A stretch of 14,676 nucleotides of DNA. It comes from JBCDBY01 sp039182715 (GTDB taxonomy: Bacteria > Planctomycetota > PLA2). The translations under genes were made by a program, and so were the position numbers. Each line of letters opens with the position of its first letter. Position 1 is the first letter of the stretch. Location: positions 1 to 14,676 of the forward strand of contig JBCDBY010000092.1 in assembly GCA_039182715.1 (NCBI GenBank). The letters run 5' to 3'. The notes beneath the pieces are model-generated. The model was not told the origin of the DNA, searched no databases, and was given only the letters and a program-made list of their open reading frames with translations. Shown here in pieces: positions 1 to 7,834 of this stretch.

Positions 1-73
1 GCACCGCGACCCCCCCGTTCCCGGCCGCGAGAACGGTGGCGACGAAGAGAAAGACGACCCCGTGTTTCCGCAT
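1..73 (-). CDS. N-terminus of an exported protein (partial, cut by window start)
   Basis: Only the first 24 codons are inside the window. They read MRKHGVVFLFVATVLAAG followed by a Gly/Val-rich stretch. This is a textbook signal peptide: two basic residues near the start, then a hydrophobic core of about 13 residues and a small-residue region. A purine-rich GAGGGGG lies a few bases upstream of the ATG at 73-71 and is a good ribosome binding site. The gene is on the same strand as the three large genes upstream and is separated from the nearest by 104 nt, so it may be the fourth member of their transcription unit. The mature protein is not visible, so no function can be assigned. It could be secreted or membrane-anchored. 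Confidence 0.6.
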   Translation of the reverse strand, partial: MRKHGVVFLFVATVLAAGNGGVAV

Positions 74-177
74 CCAGCCCCCTCGACACGATAGCAGCTC
101 CGTGCGGTCCGGATGCGGCCGGAACGCGATGGAGCCGGCCACCCACGCCGGGTCGAGCGCGACGGCGCCCCGCGTCT

Positions 178-1986
178 CTACTCCTTGCGCTTCAAGACGA
201 TTGGCTTCGGCGCCGGCACGGTGAACTCGGCTTCGTAGTGCTTGTGCTCCAGACGGTAGCGGCCTGCGGGGAGTCCGGGGATCTCGTGTTTTCGGCGTGA
301 CTCGAACGGCCATCCGAGGGTTGCGCCAACGTTTCCGCCAACCTGCCGGATGTGCACCTGCGCGACGGCGGCCTCGAACTCGAGCACGACGGGGTGAAGA
401 GGCGGGCATGCAAGACTCATCTCCATGTCGTTCCCGACGGTGACCTGCTTCTCGGCAAACGCCGTGGAGCGGACCGAACCGTGTCCGCTCGACAGCTCGA
501 TCGACCATCGACCCGCCGGAACGCGCAGGACGGCGTGTCCATCCGCATCCAAGGCCGCCGATACCGGCCCGGCGCGCCGCCGCCCTTCCTCGTCGGTCGT
601 CGTGCCGAAGTAGTTCACCTGCAGCCAGGCCGGACGAGGGTCGGGCACCAAGACACGCACCTCATACAGACGCTCGAACGTCGCGTGGACTTCCCCGGCG
701 ACCGGAATCTCGATCGGCACGCGCAGCTGACGCTCGTGCCCCTGCTTGACCGTCAGCACGTGCGAGCCCCGGGCAAACGCGGGAAGGTGATAGAGGCCGG
801 GTCCGCCGATGACGTGGAAACAGGTGTGCCCGAAGCGACGCTGGAATCGCGCCCCGGAGATCGGAACGCCCCCCTCGTCCGAGACGCGCACGGTGAAGAA
901 CTCCGAACCGTGGCCGTCGACGCGAAAGTCCTGCTCGCTCGGCTCCGATCCGATTTCGACCGGTCGTAACTGCACCGGCACTCCTTCCGCCAGAAGCAGC
1001 GCCATCCAGTAGGAGCCCGGCTCCACGCCGATCAGCCGGTAGGCGCCTTTGTCGATCGCGGCCCGGCGCGCAGTCTCGAACTTCCTCGGACTGGGGCGTC
1101 GGTGTCCGCGGCGGCGCACCAAGCCGACGTGCGCCTGTCCGAACGGCTCACCGCCGAAGTCGACCGTTCCGAAGACTCCGGTCTGCCGCTCGAGCTGGAG
1201 TGTCAACGCCGGGGGGCGGTCGCCCAGTTCGACTTCCACGGACACGACTTTCGACACGTATGGATCGGGATCCCCGTCGGCCGACGCGTGCACGCGCCAG
1301 CTCCCCAGCTCCATGAAGATGCGGTTCCCGCCATCGGGCTGCCAGATGTTCGTCGAGGTGTGATTCCCCCTACGAAGAATGACTTGAGCGCGATCGGGCT
1401 TGGACCCGTCGGGGAGCAGCACGGTCACCGGCAGCTCGACGTAGGGGCGACCCACGATGTCGAACTCGGCGTCGGGCGTGACGGTGAAATCGCGGCGCAA
1501 CGACATCCGATAGTGCTCGTGCCGCGCACGCACTTCATAGGGGATGCGCGCGAGCCCACGGAGTCGGAAGCGTCCCTCCGCATCACTCTCGGCCGAAACC
1601 CGCCCCCGGGCCTGCCAGCGGGAACGCACGATGTAGGTCCGAACCTTCTCTTCCAGCGGCGCGTTCCAGCGCGCACGCGCCTCATGCGGCATGCACGTGA
1701 CCGTCGCCCCCGCGATCGGATTGCCTCGCTCGTCGACCACGCGACCACGAATCTCGCCGTCTCCTTCGGGTTTCGCGGGGACCGGGATCGCATCGAGTGC
1801 CTCCTCGAGCGTGGCGAACGATCCCTCGACGCGCGGCGGCGGCTCCGACTCGACCGTGACGACGCTTCGGACGACCGGTTTCGGCGCCGGCTCCACGCGC
1901 GGCGGCGGCGGCTCCGGCCGCAGCAGGAACCCGATGACGTGGCCGGCCGCGAAGGCGACGCACGCGAAGAGAACCAGCCGCACCAT
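178..1986 (-). CDS. Membrane-anchored protein of carboxypeptidase-regulatory-like domains (paralogue B)
   Basis: A 602-residue protein. An N-terminal hydrophobic segment (about residues 3-22) is followed by a Pro-rich linker (24-52) and then only beta-sandwich material. The best domain, about 77-170, shows the carboxypeptidase-regulatory/CnaB-like pattern EIRGRVVDERGNPIAGATV, then DAEGRFRLRGL. A second begins near 182 with TVLLPDGSKPDRA, a third covers about 268-355, a fourth starts near 362 (VRVSDEGGVPISGARF), and the C-terminus ends in GLPAGRYRLEHKHYEAEF. No peptidase catalytic motif is present. In this family such domains are structural or ligand-binding add-ons, so I infer a surface or periplasmic binding role. 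The frame is open 117 codons further upstream, but I chose the ATG at 1986: it forms a TGATG overlap with the stop of the upstream gene, has AAGG 7 nt before it, and begins with the hydrophobic anchor. Probably translationally coupled to the upstream paralogue. Confidence 0.85.
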   Translation of the reverse strand: MVRLVLFACVAFAAGHVIGFLLRPEPPPPRVEPAPKPVVRSVVTVESEPPPRVEGSFATLEEALDAIPVPAKPEGDGEIRGRVVDERGNPIAGATVTCMPHEARARWNAPLEEKVRTYIVRSRWQARGRVSAESDAEGRFRLRGLARIPYEVRARHEHYRMSLRRDFTVTPDAEFDIVGRPYVELPVTVLLPDGSKPDRAQVILRRGNHTSTNIWQPDGGNRIFMELGSWRVHASADGDPDPYVSKVVSVEVELGDRPPALTLQLERQTGVFGTVDFGGEPFGQAHVGLVRRRGHRRPSPRKFETARRAAIDKGAYRLIGVEPGSYWMALLLAEGVPVQLRPVEIGSEPSEQDFRVDGHGSEFFTVRVSDEGGVPISGARFQRRFGHTCFHVIGGPGLYHLPAFARGSHVLTVKQGHERQLRVPIEIPVAGEVHATFERLYEVRVLVPDPRPAWLQVNYFGTTTDEEGRRRAGPVSAALDADGHAVLRVPAGRWSIELSSGHGSVRSTAFAEKQVTVGNDMEMSLACPPLHPVVLEFEAAVAQVHIRQVGGNVGATLGWPFESRRKHEIPGLPAGRYRLEHKHYEAEFTVPAPKPIVLKRKE

Positions 1987-3893
1987 CAGCGTGCCTTGCA
2001 CCGCACCGGCTCGCGGGTGGGAACGGAGAACTCCGTGGCCGGACCACCGTCGCAGCGAATGCGATAGGTACCGGCCGGCAGTCCTCGGAGCGGAAAGGCG
2101 CGCATCTCGTCGTCGAGTCGCACGGAACCTGCGAGCGCCTGCCGCCCTCCCTTGATGCGCTCGACGTCGACGCGCTGAATCGGCTGATCCACCTCCACGC
2201 GCACGGTGTGCAGCTTCGGGAAGGCCATGCGCGCGGTTGCGCCGTCGGGGCCAACCTGCACGTTCGTATGCGCGAGCGCCCAGAGCCCCGCCCTGGGGTA
2301 GAGCCGAATCTGGTACTCGCCTTCTTCCGCGGTCCACGCCCAGCTTCCGTCGTCACGGACGTAGTTCCCGCCCGTCCATCGAAAGTCGCTGCGCACGGCC
2401 TCGGGGTCCTGCGGCTGCTCCATGAACGCGAGAATCTCCCCCTCGTAGCCGCTACCTTCGAACCCCTCGACCTGGAGCCGCACCAGGCGCATCGCACGGT
2501 ACCGCACCACGGCCGCGTCAACGCGGGGCAGCGTGTAGGCCACGAAGCGGGTGGCGAACTTCTTGTGCGTCAGCGTGAGCGTGCCGCGACCGTCGGTCCG
2601 GCCGGCGGGCCACGGGTGCTGCACGCGGTAGCGGCCCGGCGCATCCACGAGAACGAACGGCCGACTCCGGGTCTCGCGCCCCTCGTCGTCGCGATGGTGG
2701 CCATCGAAACGCACTCCTTCCGCCGGGGAGCCATCCGGGGCGTAGACCTCCACGGTCAACAGAGCGCTCGACGCGACGTCGGCGACCCCGAAGTTCCGCA
2801 CGACGAAGTCGTCCGCGACTTGAACGCGCGCGTGGGCCAGCGGCGCGAGGTCGTCATCGGATGCCAGCAGAAGGTGGTAGTCGCCGCGCTCGAGGTCCAT
2901 GAACTTGTACTGGCCGAACATGGAGAACACGCTCACGTTGCGCCCGTTCCGCTGCGCATCGCGAAGGCTGGGAATGCCGTCGCCGGACGCGGCGACGAGG
3001 TGCAGGTCGAGCGAGTTCGGACCGGCCTCCAACGCCGGTTCGATCCGTCCGGCGATCCCGCGCGTCGACTTGAGATGCAGCGTCGCGACGGCCGGCACCT
3101 TGCCCGGACGCACCTCCACGGAGACGCCCTTGGCGCGAAGCTGTTTCCACGCACCCGACTCCGCGGAGAGCGTGTACCGGCCCGGCGCGAGAGCTTTGCG
3201 TCGCGCCGAGAGTGACCAGTTCCAGGAACGACCGGCCCGTCCGTTTTCCGCGCGAATCGACGCGCGTTCCGCCTTGCTCCCGTCCGGCATGACGACGCGC
3301 ACCTCGATCTCGCCAACCGGCGTCGCCACGTAGACCCCCGATTCGCCGGCGCGGAAGTGGCGCCCCTGCCCCTTGATCCGGATCTCGTGACCCGCAAGCT
3401 CCGCGCGCACGTAGTACTCCCCCTCGCCGATCCCGGTCAGACGGGCGATGCCCTCCGCGTCCGTGACGGCGACGCGGCTGCTCTCATGACGCCAGCGCGC
3501 GTTGCGAGCGAGATCCCGGACGTAGTCCGCCGGCGTGCGGTCGGGCGAGCGGTTCCAGGGGTAGTCGTTCGGTGTGACCCGCACCGTCACGCCGCTGACC
3601 GGTTCGCCCTCGGGCGACTCGACGCGGATGGTGATCACGCCGTCCCCTGCGACGGGCGGCAGAGGCTCGACCGAGGCGAGCGCCGAGATCAGGTCGGGAT
3701 ACGGGCCGTCGACCGAGGCCACGCCGTCGAACGGATCCGCGCCTGCACGCGCCGGCTCGGGCACGGTCGGAGCCCAGACGTTGCGGTCGACCGGGACGCG
3801 CCGCACGACCGGCGACGGGTCGCTCCCGTAGCCCCAGTAACCGCTCGCCACGCCCCCGCCGAGCGCAATCAGGATGCAAATCGCGACCCGCAC
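1986..3893 (-). CDS. Membrane-anchored protein of carboxypeptidase-regulatory-like domains (paralogue A)
   Basis: A 635-residue protein with an N-terminal hydrophobic anchor (about residues 3-18, AICILIALGGGVASG), a Pro/Asp-rich linker to about 80, and then repeated beta-sandwich domains. The first, about 86-190, has the family pattern ITIRVESPEGEPVSGVTV followed by TDAEGIARLTGIGEGEYYV. The second starts near 195 with EVRVVMPDGSKAERAS. The C-terminus (RGLPAGTYRI, then TEFSVPT) closes like that of the next gene. It is a tandem paralogue of that gene, with matching domain order and the shared PDGSK(A/P)(E/D)RA signature. The start is GTG at 3893, because an in-frame TAG lies just upstream and no later Met precedes the anchor. 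There is no clear Shine-Dalgarno sequence. It lies 27 nt after the sigma-fusion stop, so co-transcription is likely. Function is unknown; export and a binding or sensory role are inferred. Confidence 0.85.
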   Translation of the reverse strand: MRVAICILIALGGGVASGYWGYGSDPSPVVRRVPVDRNVWAPTVPEPARAGADPFDGVASVDGPYPDLISALASVEPLPPVAGDGVITIRVESPEGEPVSGVTVRVTPNDYPWNRSPDRTPADYVRDLARNARWRHESSRVAVTDAEGIARLTGIGEGEYYVRAELAGHEIRIKGQGRHFRAGESGVYVATPVGEIEVRVVMPDGSKAERASIRAENGRAGRSWNWSLSARRKALAPGRYTLSAESGAWKQLRAKGVSVEVRPGKVPAVATLHLKSTRGIAGRIEPALEAGPNSLDLHLVAASGDGIPSLRDAQRNGRNVSVFSMFGQYKFMDLERGDYHLLLASDDDLAPLAHARVQVADDFVVRNFGVADVASSALLTVEVYAPDGSPAEGVRFDGHHRDDEGRETRSRPFVLVDAPGRYRVQHPWPAGRTDGRGTLTLTHKKFATRFVAYTLPRVDAAVVRYRAMRLVRLQVEGFEGSGYEGEILAFMEQPQDPEAVRSDFRWTGGNYVRDDGSWAWTAEEGEYQIRLYPRAGLWALAHTNVQVGPDGATARMAFPKLHTVRVEVDQPIQRVDVERIKGGRQALAGSVRLDDEMRAFPLRGLPAGTYRIRCDGGPATEFSVPTREPVRCKAR

Positions 3894-3920
3894 GCGCGCA
3901 GTCTACGACAACATGTTGCG

Positions 3921-6900
3921 TCAGCGGACGGGTGGCCGCGTCAGCTTGAGTTCTTCGCCATCGACGGGGTCGATCTCCCGTCCGCGGAACCCCAGTACGT
4001 GCACCCCGACCGGCATGACCTCGATGCGGAGCTTTCCCGGCGGGAGCCCCCGGAGAACAAACCTCCCGCCCTTGCGCCGCGCCTGCACCGGCACATGCAT
4101 CTGCCAACCGAGGCGCCCGACCACGCCGAGGTACACGTTGGCATCGGCCGGCTCACCCTTCTCGTCCACGACGGCGCCGCGCACCGAGCGCCCCGATCCG
4201 ACGACGAGATCCACATGTCCGGCACGGCTGTCGACGTCCCATCGAAACCCGCACGACTCGCGATCCGTCGTGAACGCCAACAGGTCGTAGTCTCCTGCGC
4301 GCAACGGCCCCAGACGGAAACGGCCATCCGCATCCGCGAACGCCTGCACCGGTCGCAGCGGCTGCGCCGAGGAGTATGCCTCCACGAGCGCTCTCTCCAC
4401 GCCAACACCACTCGCGTGCCGCACCATGCCCTCGAGGAAGAGCCCGAGCCGGCCGCGCACCTGCACGGTCGTGCCCGCTTCGACCTCCCGGATGTCGTCG
4501 TAGACCTGATCGCCCTTCATCGACTGCGTTCGTACGCGGATGCGAAAGCGCCCGGCCGAAAGGCCTGCCAATTCGAACCGTCCCTTTTCATCGGCGTGCG
4601 AGCTCGCATGACGCCCCGCCATCTCCTGCGCACCACCGCTTCGGTCGGCCGAGACGGACACGTAGGCCGCCGGCTTGCCGTCGTGCCGCAGCACGGTTCC
4701 GCGGATCGAGAGCCCGCGACGTAGCGTCAGCACCGTCCTGCCGTCGTCCGGGATCGTGACTTCCTTCAACGTGATCGGGAGGAAGCCGGTCGCCCAGACC
4801 TGGAGCGTGTAGCTGCCCGACTCGAGCGCGTCGTAGAGAAAGCTCCCGTCGCTGCGCGTGGTCTGGCGGAAGTTGCGATGCTTGCCGTCGCGCATGACGC
4901 CGATACTCGCCCCCACGACGGGCAGCCCGTTCCCATCGCGCACCACGCCCCGGAAGACCGATCCCTTGCGCAGCGCGATCTCGACCGGCCCCGCACCGGG
5001 TCGGCGTGTCTGGTAGCCCGGGGGTAGCCAGCCGCGCGGTGCGCGCGCCGTGACGTAGAACGGCTCGTCGGTCAGCCCGTCGAATTCGAAGCGGCCCTCG
5101 ACATCCGTGCGGACCCGTTGACGAACGCGCGCATCCGGATCTTCGACCTGCGCCTGCTGCGAAGCGAAGACAAGCACTCCCTCCGCCGCCGTTCCGTCCT
5201 CGAAGCGAACGAAGCCGCTCAGCCGCCGGCCCGGCGCAAGCTCGATGCGCACCTCTCCATCCGGCGTCGTCGGAAGATGGAAGCGGCGATTCACGAAGCC
5301 GGGTGCGCGCACGTCCACGGCGATGGCAGGCAATCGTCGTGTCACCCCGCGCCAGACGAACACGCCGGAACCATCCGGCTGCGGCATGGCAGCCGCCAGC
5401 GGCAGGCCGATCAGCGTGAGCGAACCCTTCGCGGCGAGCTGCGGCCAATAGATTCGCTCGACACTTGCCCCGCGTACGGATTCTCCGGACGGCGTCACGA
5501 TGCGCGCACGGACCGTCGACTTGCGCCGCAGAGCGATGACGACGTCGTTCCCCCACTCACCCGGCGTGCGCGCGACGATTCCACGGCCGAATTTGAACTC
5601 CGCGTCGTCTTCCCAGACGGCGTGCCAGGGGTCGAACACGATCCACGCCGGTTCCGCCTCGCGCAGGCCCCGCAAGACGAACGTTCCGTCCGTCGCCACG
5701 CGCGCCGACCGCCACGGCATCGGCGACTGCACCGCGTAGACGGTGCAGCCCGCCACCTCTCCACCGACCACGCGCCCACGCACGGTCACCGCCGCGCCGA
5801 GTACACAGCGCTTTTCCCTTTCCCCCTCCTCCACCACGAACGACCCAACGCCTTCGTCACCCGCGTCGACGTGGAGCATCCGCGATCCCTCGCGCGCGAC
5901 GCCGAACCGCAACAGGAAGCGGCCACGCTCGTCCGTCCGGGCCGTGACCTGCGGCGTGTCGCCGAAGCCCGACGTGATCGCAACGTGCGCACCGACGACG
6001 GGAGCGGCGTCGGCCGACACGACCTCGCCGGTCAGCTGTCGCCACGAGGAGAGCCGGATCGGGTGCCAGACATCCGAATCCTCAGACATCTTGCCCAGCA
6101 CCGAGGTCCCGGGGCGAAAGAGGAACGGCGGATACTCGGGGTGCTCGATCCAGACCGCACCGCCCGCCGGCGAGTTCGGAAACTCGAATCGGCCGTCCGC
6201 TGCCGTGGTCATCGACGCGAGGACCAGCGGCGCCGCGAACTGGTAGACATGGCCGCCCACCAGCCGGACACGCGCCCCCGCCAGCGGGGTCCCCTCGGCG
6301 TTCTGCACGATGCCCTTCATCACGGCGGCCCGCGCGAGACGAATCGTCGCGCCATCGACGGTCGAGTCCGCCGTCACCATCAGATAGCCCGGCTTGCCGA
6401 TCGCCAACGGTCCGGACGGAAGGTCGAAGCGACCGTCCGCGCGCGTCTGCACGTCGGCCGCGCGCGGACGTTGCGCTCGAAACGCCTCGAGCGCGGTCTC
6501 GAGTTGCGCGAGCGGCGGACTCGTACTGATCGCCGGCCAACGCGATGCAGGAAGCACCCAGACGCCCGCCCCCTCCACGGGTTGCCCCTCGGGATCGACG
6601 ACGCGCGCCGTGGGGCGCGGCGATGCCATCGGCTCCGGTTCCTCCGGCTCCGAGGTGGACGACTCGACCGGCACCACGCGCGCCGATGCCTCGGTCCGAC
6701 TCGGCGGGGTCGTCGACTCGCGGGCGTTCCAGATTCCCCACCCCACTGCCAACGCGGCGAGCAGGCCAGCCGCGGCGAGGAGAGCGCCGCCCCCCGCGGC
6801 GGCCGCCGCCGGCCGGACGAGAAGCAGCGGAGCGAGCAATGAGAGCCACGAGCGCCCGTCCCCGCCCGAGCGGCGATCCAACGCGGCACGCATCCGCTGC

Positions 6901-7364
6901 GTCGCGCGGCGCAGGCGCGTGTGCACCGTCGCCACCGGGCATTCCATGCGACGGGCGATCTCGCGCGGCGGCAGCTCGTCGAAGTAGCGCAGCAGCACCG
7001 ACTCGCGATAGGGCTCCTCGAGCTCGAGCACGGATGCGACGACCGCCTTGTGCGCCTCCGCGCGCGCCACGACACCATCGGTCGACGGCTGCGCCTCGTC
7101 CGTCGCGCCCGCCTGCTCGCGCCGGCGTCGGCGCCCTTCACCTCGCCCGCGCTGCCGCGCGACGTTGCGCACGACCGCCGCGAGCCAGCACCGCACGGGC
7201 ACCGTTCGCAGGGGAGGCCGTCGCACGATCGCGACCCACGTCTCCTGGACGACGTCGTCGACCTCACTGGGGTCGTAGACGAGCCGCCTCGCGAGTGTCC
7301 GAATCCAATCGGTCTGCGCCAGGAGCTCGGTGGGCTCGAACCGCGTTTCCTTCGTCTCCTTCAT
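3921..7364 (-). CDS. Transmembrane ECF sigma factor fused to a carboxypeptidase-regulatory-like domain array
   Basis: An 1147-residue fusion. Residues 11-72 are sigma-70 region 2 (DPSEVDDVVQETWVAIVR at 31-48). A basic, low-complexity linker follows, then region 4 at about 108-165 (LEEPYRESVLLRYFDELPP, EIARRM, VATVHTRLRRATQRMRAAL), the -35-binding helix-turn-helix. An Ala/Leu-rich hydrophobic stretch at about 174-212 is the likely membrane span, with basic residues before it (sigma domain inside). A Pro/Glu linker follows. From about 252 to the end there are some nine or ten beta-sandwich units of the pattern GxVxxxxGxPVxGAxV...T..DGRFxxxxL..G.Y; clear ones start near 346, 443, 526, 714, 803, 886, 975 and 1059. 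A normal ECF factor is about 180-200 residues, so the extension is about five times the sigma part. ECF factors with long C-terminal extensions are known, notably in Planctomycetota. An alternative start is the GTG one codon upstream (7367). It heads the gene block; no separate anti-sigma gene is visible. Confidence 0.9.
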   Translation of the reverse strand: MKETKETRFEPTELLAQTDWIRTLARRLVYDPSEVDDVVQETWVAIVRRPPLRTVPVRCWLAAVVRNVARQRGRGEGRRRRREQAGATDEAQPSTDGVVARAEAHKAVVASVLELEEPYRESVLLRYFDELPPREIARRMECPVATVHTRLRRATQRMRAALDRRSGGDGRSWLSLLAPLLLVRPAAAAAGGGALLAAAGLLAALAVGWGIWNARESTTPPSRTEASARVVPVESSTSEPEEPEPMASPRPTARVVDPEGQPVEGAGVWVLPASRWPAISTSPPLAQLETALEAFRAQRPRAADVQTRADGRFDLPSGPLAIGKPGYLMVTADSTVDGATIRLARAAVMKGIVQNAEGTPLAGARVRLVGGHVYQFAAPLVLASMTTAADGRFEFPNSPAGGAVWIEHPEYPPFLFRPGTSVLGKMSEDSDVWHPIRLSSWRQLTGEVVSADAAPVVGAHVAITSGFGDTPQVTARTDERGRFLLRFGVAREGSRMLHVDAGDEGVGSFVVEEGEREKRCVLGAAVTVRGRVVGGEVAGCTVYAVQSPMPWRSARVATDGTFVLRGLREAEPAWIVFDPWHAVWEDDAEFKFGRGIVARTPGEWGNDVVIALRRKSTVRARIVTPSGESVRGASVERIYWPQLAAKGSLTLIGLPLAAAMPQPDGSGVFVWRGVTRRLPAIAVDVRAPGFVNRRFHLPTTPDGEVRIELAPGRRLSGFVRFEDGTAAEGVLVFASQQAQVEDPDARVRQRVRTDVEGRFEFDGLTDEPFYVTARAPRGWLPPGYQTRRPGAGPVEIALRKGSVFRGVVRDGNGLPVVGASIGVMRDGKHRNFRQTTRSDGSFLYDALESGSYTLQVWATGFLPITLKEVTIPDDGRTVLTLRRGLSIRGTVLRHDGKPAAYVSVSADRSGGAQEMAGRHASSHADEKGRFELAGLSAGRFRIRVRTQSMKGDQVYDDIREVEAGTTVQVRGRLGLFLEGMVRHASGVGVERALVEAYSSAQPLRPVQAFADADGRFRLGPLRAGDYDLLAFTTDRESCGFRWDVDSRAGHVDLVVGSGRSVRGAVVDEKGEPADANVYLGVVGRLGWQMHVPVQARRKGGRFVLRGLPPGKLRIEVMPVGVHVLGFRGREIDPVDGEELKLTRPPVR

Positions 7365-7496
7365 CACGGATGCAGTGCCGCTGCGGCTCGATCCTATTCA
7401 AGTCGAGACCGAATCGAGTCCACGCGGAAGGGCGGACCGTCGCCCGCGGCGACCCGGTCCGAGGACGACGAGCCCCCGCACGATCGGGAACGGGAA

Positions 7497-7539
7497 CCGG
7501 AACGGAATCGCGACCTACCCATTGCGGATTCCGTTCCGG
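7497..7539. promoter_or_regulatory. Perfect 13-bp inverted repeat, candidate operator
   Basis: The left arm CCGGAACGGAATC (7497-7509) and right arm GATTCCGTTCCGG (7527-7539) are exact reverse complements around a 17-nt centre. It lies about 130 nt upstream of the sigma-fusion start and about 295 nt upstream of the PEP-CTERM start. The arms contain GGAAC, which is the usual -35 core of many ECF sigma promoters. No matching CGTC/CGTT -10 element was found 16-17 nt away, so a promoter reading is not supported. A dimeric regulator site or an RNA hairpin are the other options. Confidence 0.45.
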
Positions 7540-7626
7540 CGGCCGTACTCCACGCGCATCGAACCTCTTCCCGGAATACGTCGAGGTCACCGGCTCCATG
7601 CATGCGCACGGCGGGGCCGGAGCGTC

Positions 7627-7644
7627 GGCAGGCGCCCGCCTGCC
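7627..7644. repeat. Short GC hairpin in intergenic region
   Basis: GGCAGGCG (7627-7634) and CGCCTGCC (7637-7644) are perfect 8-bp arms around CC; in RNA this would close as 7 bp with a 4-nt loop. No T-run follows on either strand, so it is not a standard intrinsic terminator. It could be a protein site, a REP-like element or chance in GC-rich DNA. Confidence 0.35.
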
Positions 7645-7725
7645 CGATTTCGTGCGACCATCCCGCGACCCGACACCACGCCGGGGCCCGGACGTTCACC
7701 CATCGAGACATCGCCGGCCGATCCG

Positions 7726-7754
7726 TTGAACTTTGTCTTGTTGTGGGTCGAATT
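7726..7754 (+). promoter_or_regulatory. Weak candidate promoter for the PEP-CTERM gene
   Basis: TTGAAC (7726-7731) resembles a sigma-70 -35 and sits in the most AT-rich part of the intergenic region. Seventeen nt later comes CGAATT (7749-7754), a poor -10. If used, the 5' leader would be about 70 nt. TAGGAT at 7770-7775 is an alternative -10 without a good -35. Only position and composition support this call. Confidence 0.2.
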
Positions 7755-7820
7755 CGTCGGAGCGGCCCCTAGGATGTCGCGCGGGTAACAACGGCTCCGC
7801 GGCGAATGCGGCGAGGCCAT

Positions 7821-7826
7821 GAGGAG
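7821..7826 (+). promoter_or_regulatory. Ribosome binding site of the PEP-CTERM gene
   Basis: GAGGAG lies 8 nt upstream of the ATG at 7835. It decides the start: a GTG at 7826 in the same frame overlaps the Shine-Dalgarno sequence itself and is rejected. Confidence 0.75.
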
Positions 7827-7834
7827 TGAACGGC

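Larger units (their letters stand above)
7365..7834. other. 470-nt intergenic region between divergent genes
   Basis: This region separates the minus-strand sigma-fusion block from the plus-strand PEP-CTERM gene and must carry the promoters of both. The open frames here have no recognisable protein features. It holds a perfect 13-bp inverted repeat (7497-7539), a run of near-repeats of (C)GGGAAC/CGGAAC just before it (about 7485-7503), a compact hairpin (7627-7644), and a relatively AT-rich stretch around 7726-7755. TAGGAT, a possible -10-like hexamer, occurs on both strands: on the plus strand at 7770-7775, and on the minus strand shortly before the sigma-gene start. Neither has a convincing -35 at normal spacing. 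Confidence 0.6.

Noticed and set aside
111..140. GGCCGG/CCGGCC pair as a terminator after paralogue B
   Set aside because: Only 6-bp arms with a 12-nt loop and no T-run; common by chance in this composition.
1987..2337. 117-codon upstream extension of paralogue B
   Set aside because: It would overlap the paralogue A gene for 350 nt and bury the signal anchor inside the protein. The TGATG-coupled start at 1986 explains everything.
3357..6842. Long plus-strand open frames (455 and 574 residues) opposite the sigma-fusion gene
   Set aside because: They are antisense frames kept open by high GC. Their translations are Arg/His/Ala-rich without domains or signal peptides, while the minus strand gives coherent sigma and beta-sandwich motifs.
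7485..7539. GGAAC motifs as a ready-made ECF promoter
   Set aside because: No CGTC/CGTT-like -10 element was found at 16-17 nt on either strand, so only an inverted repeat can be claimed.
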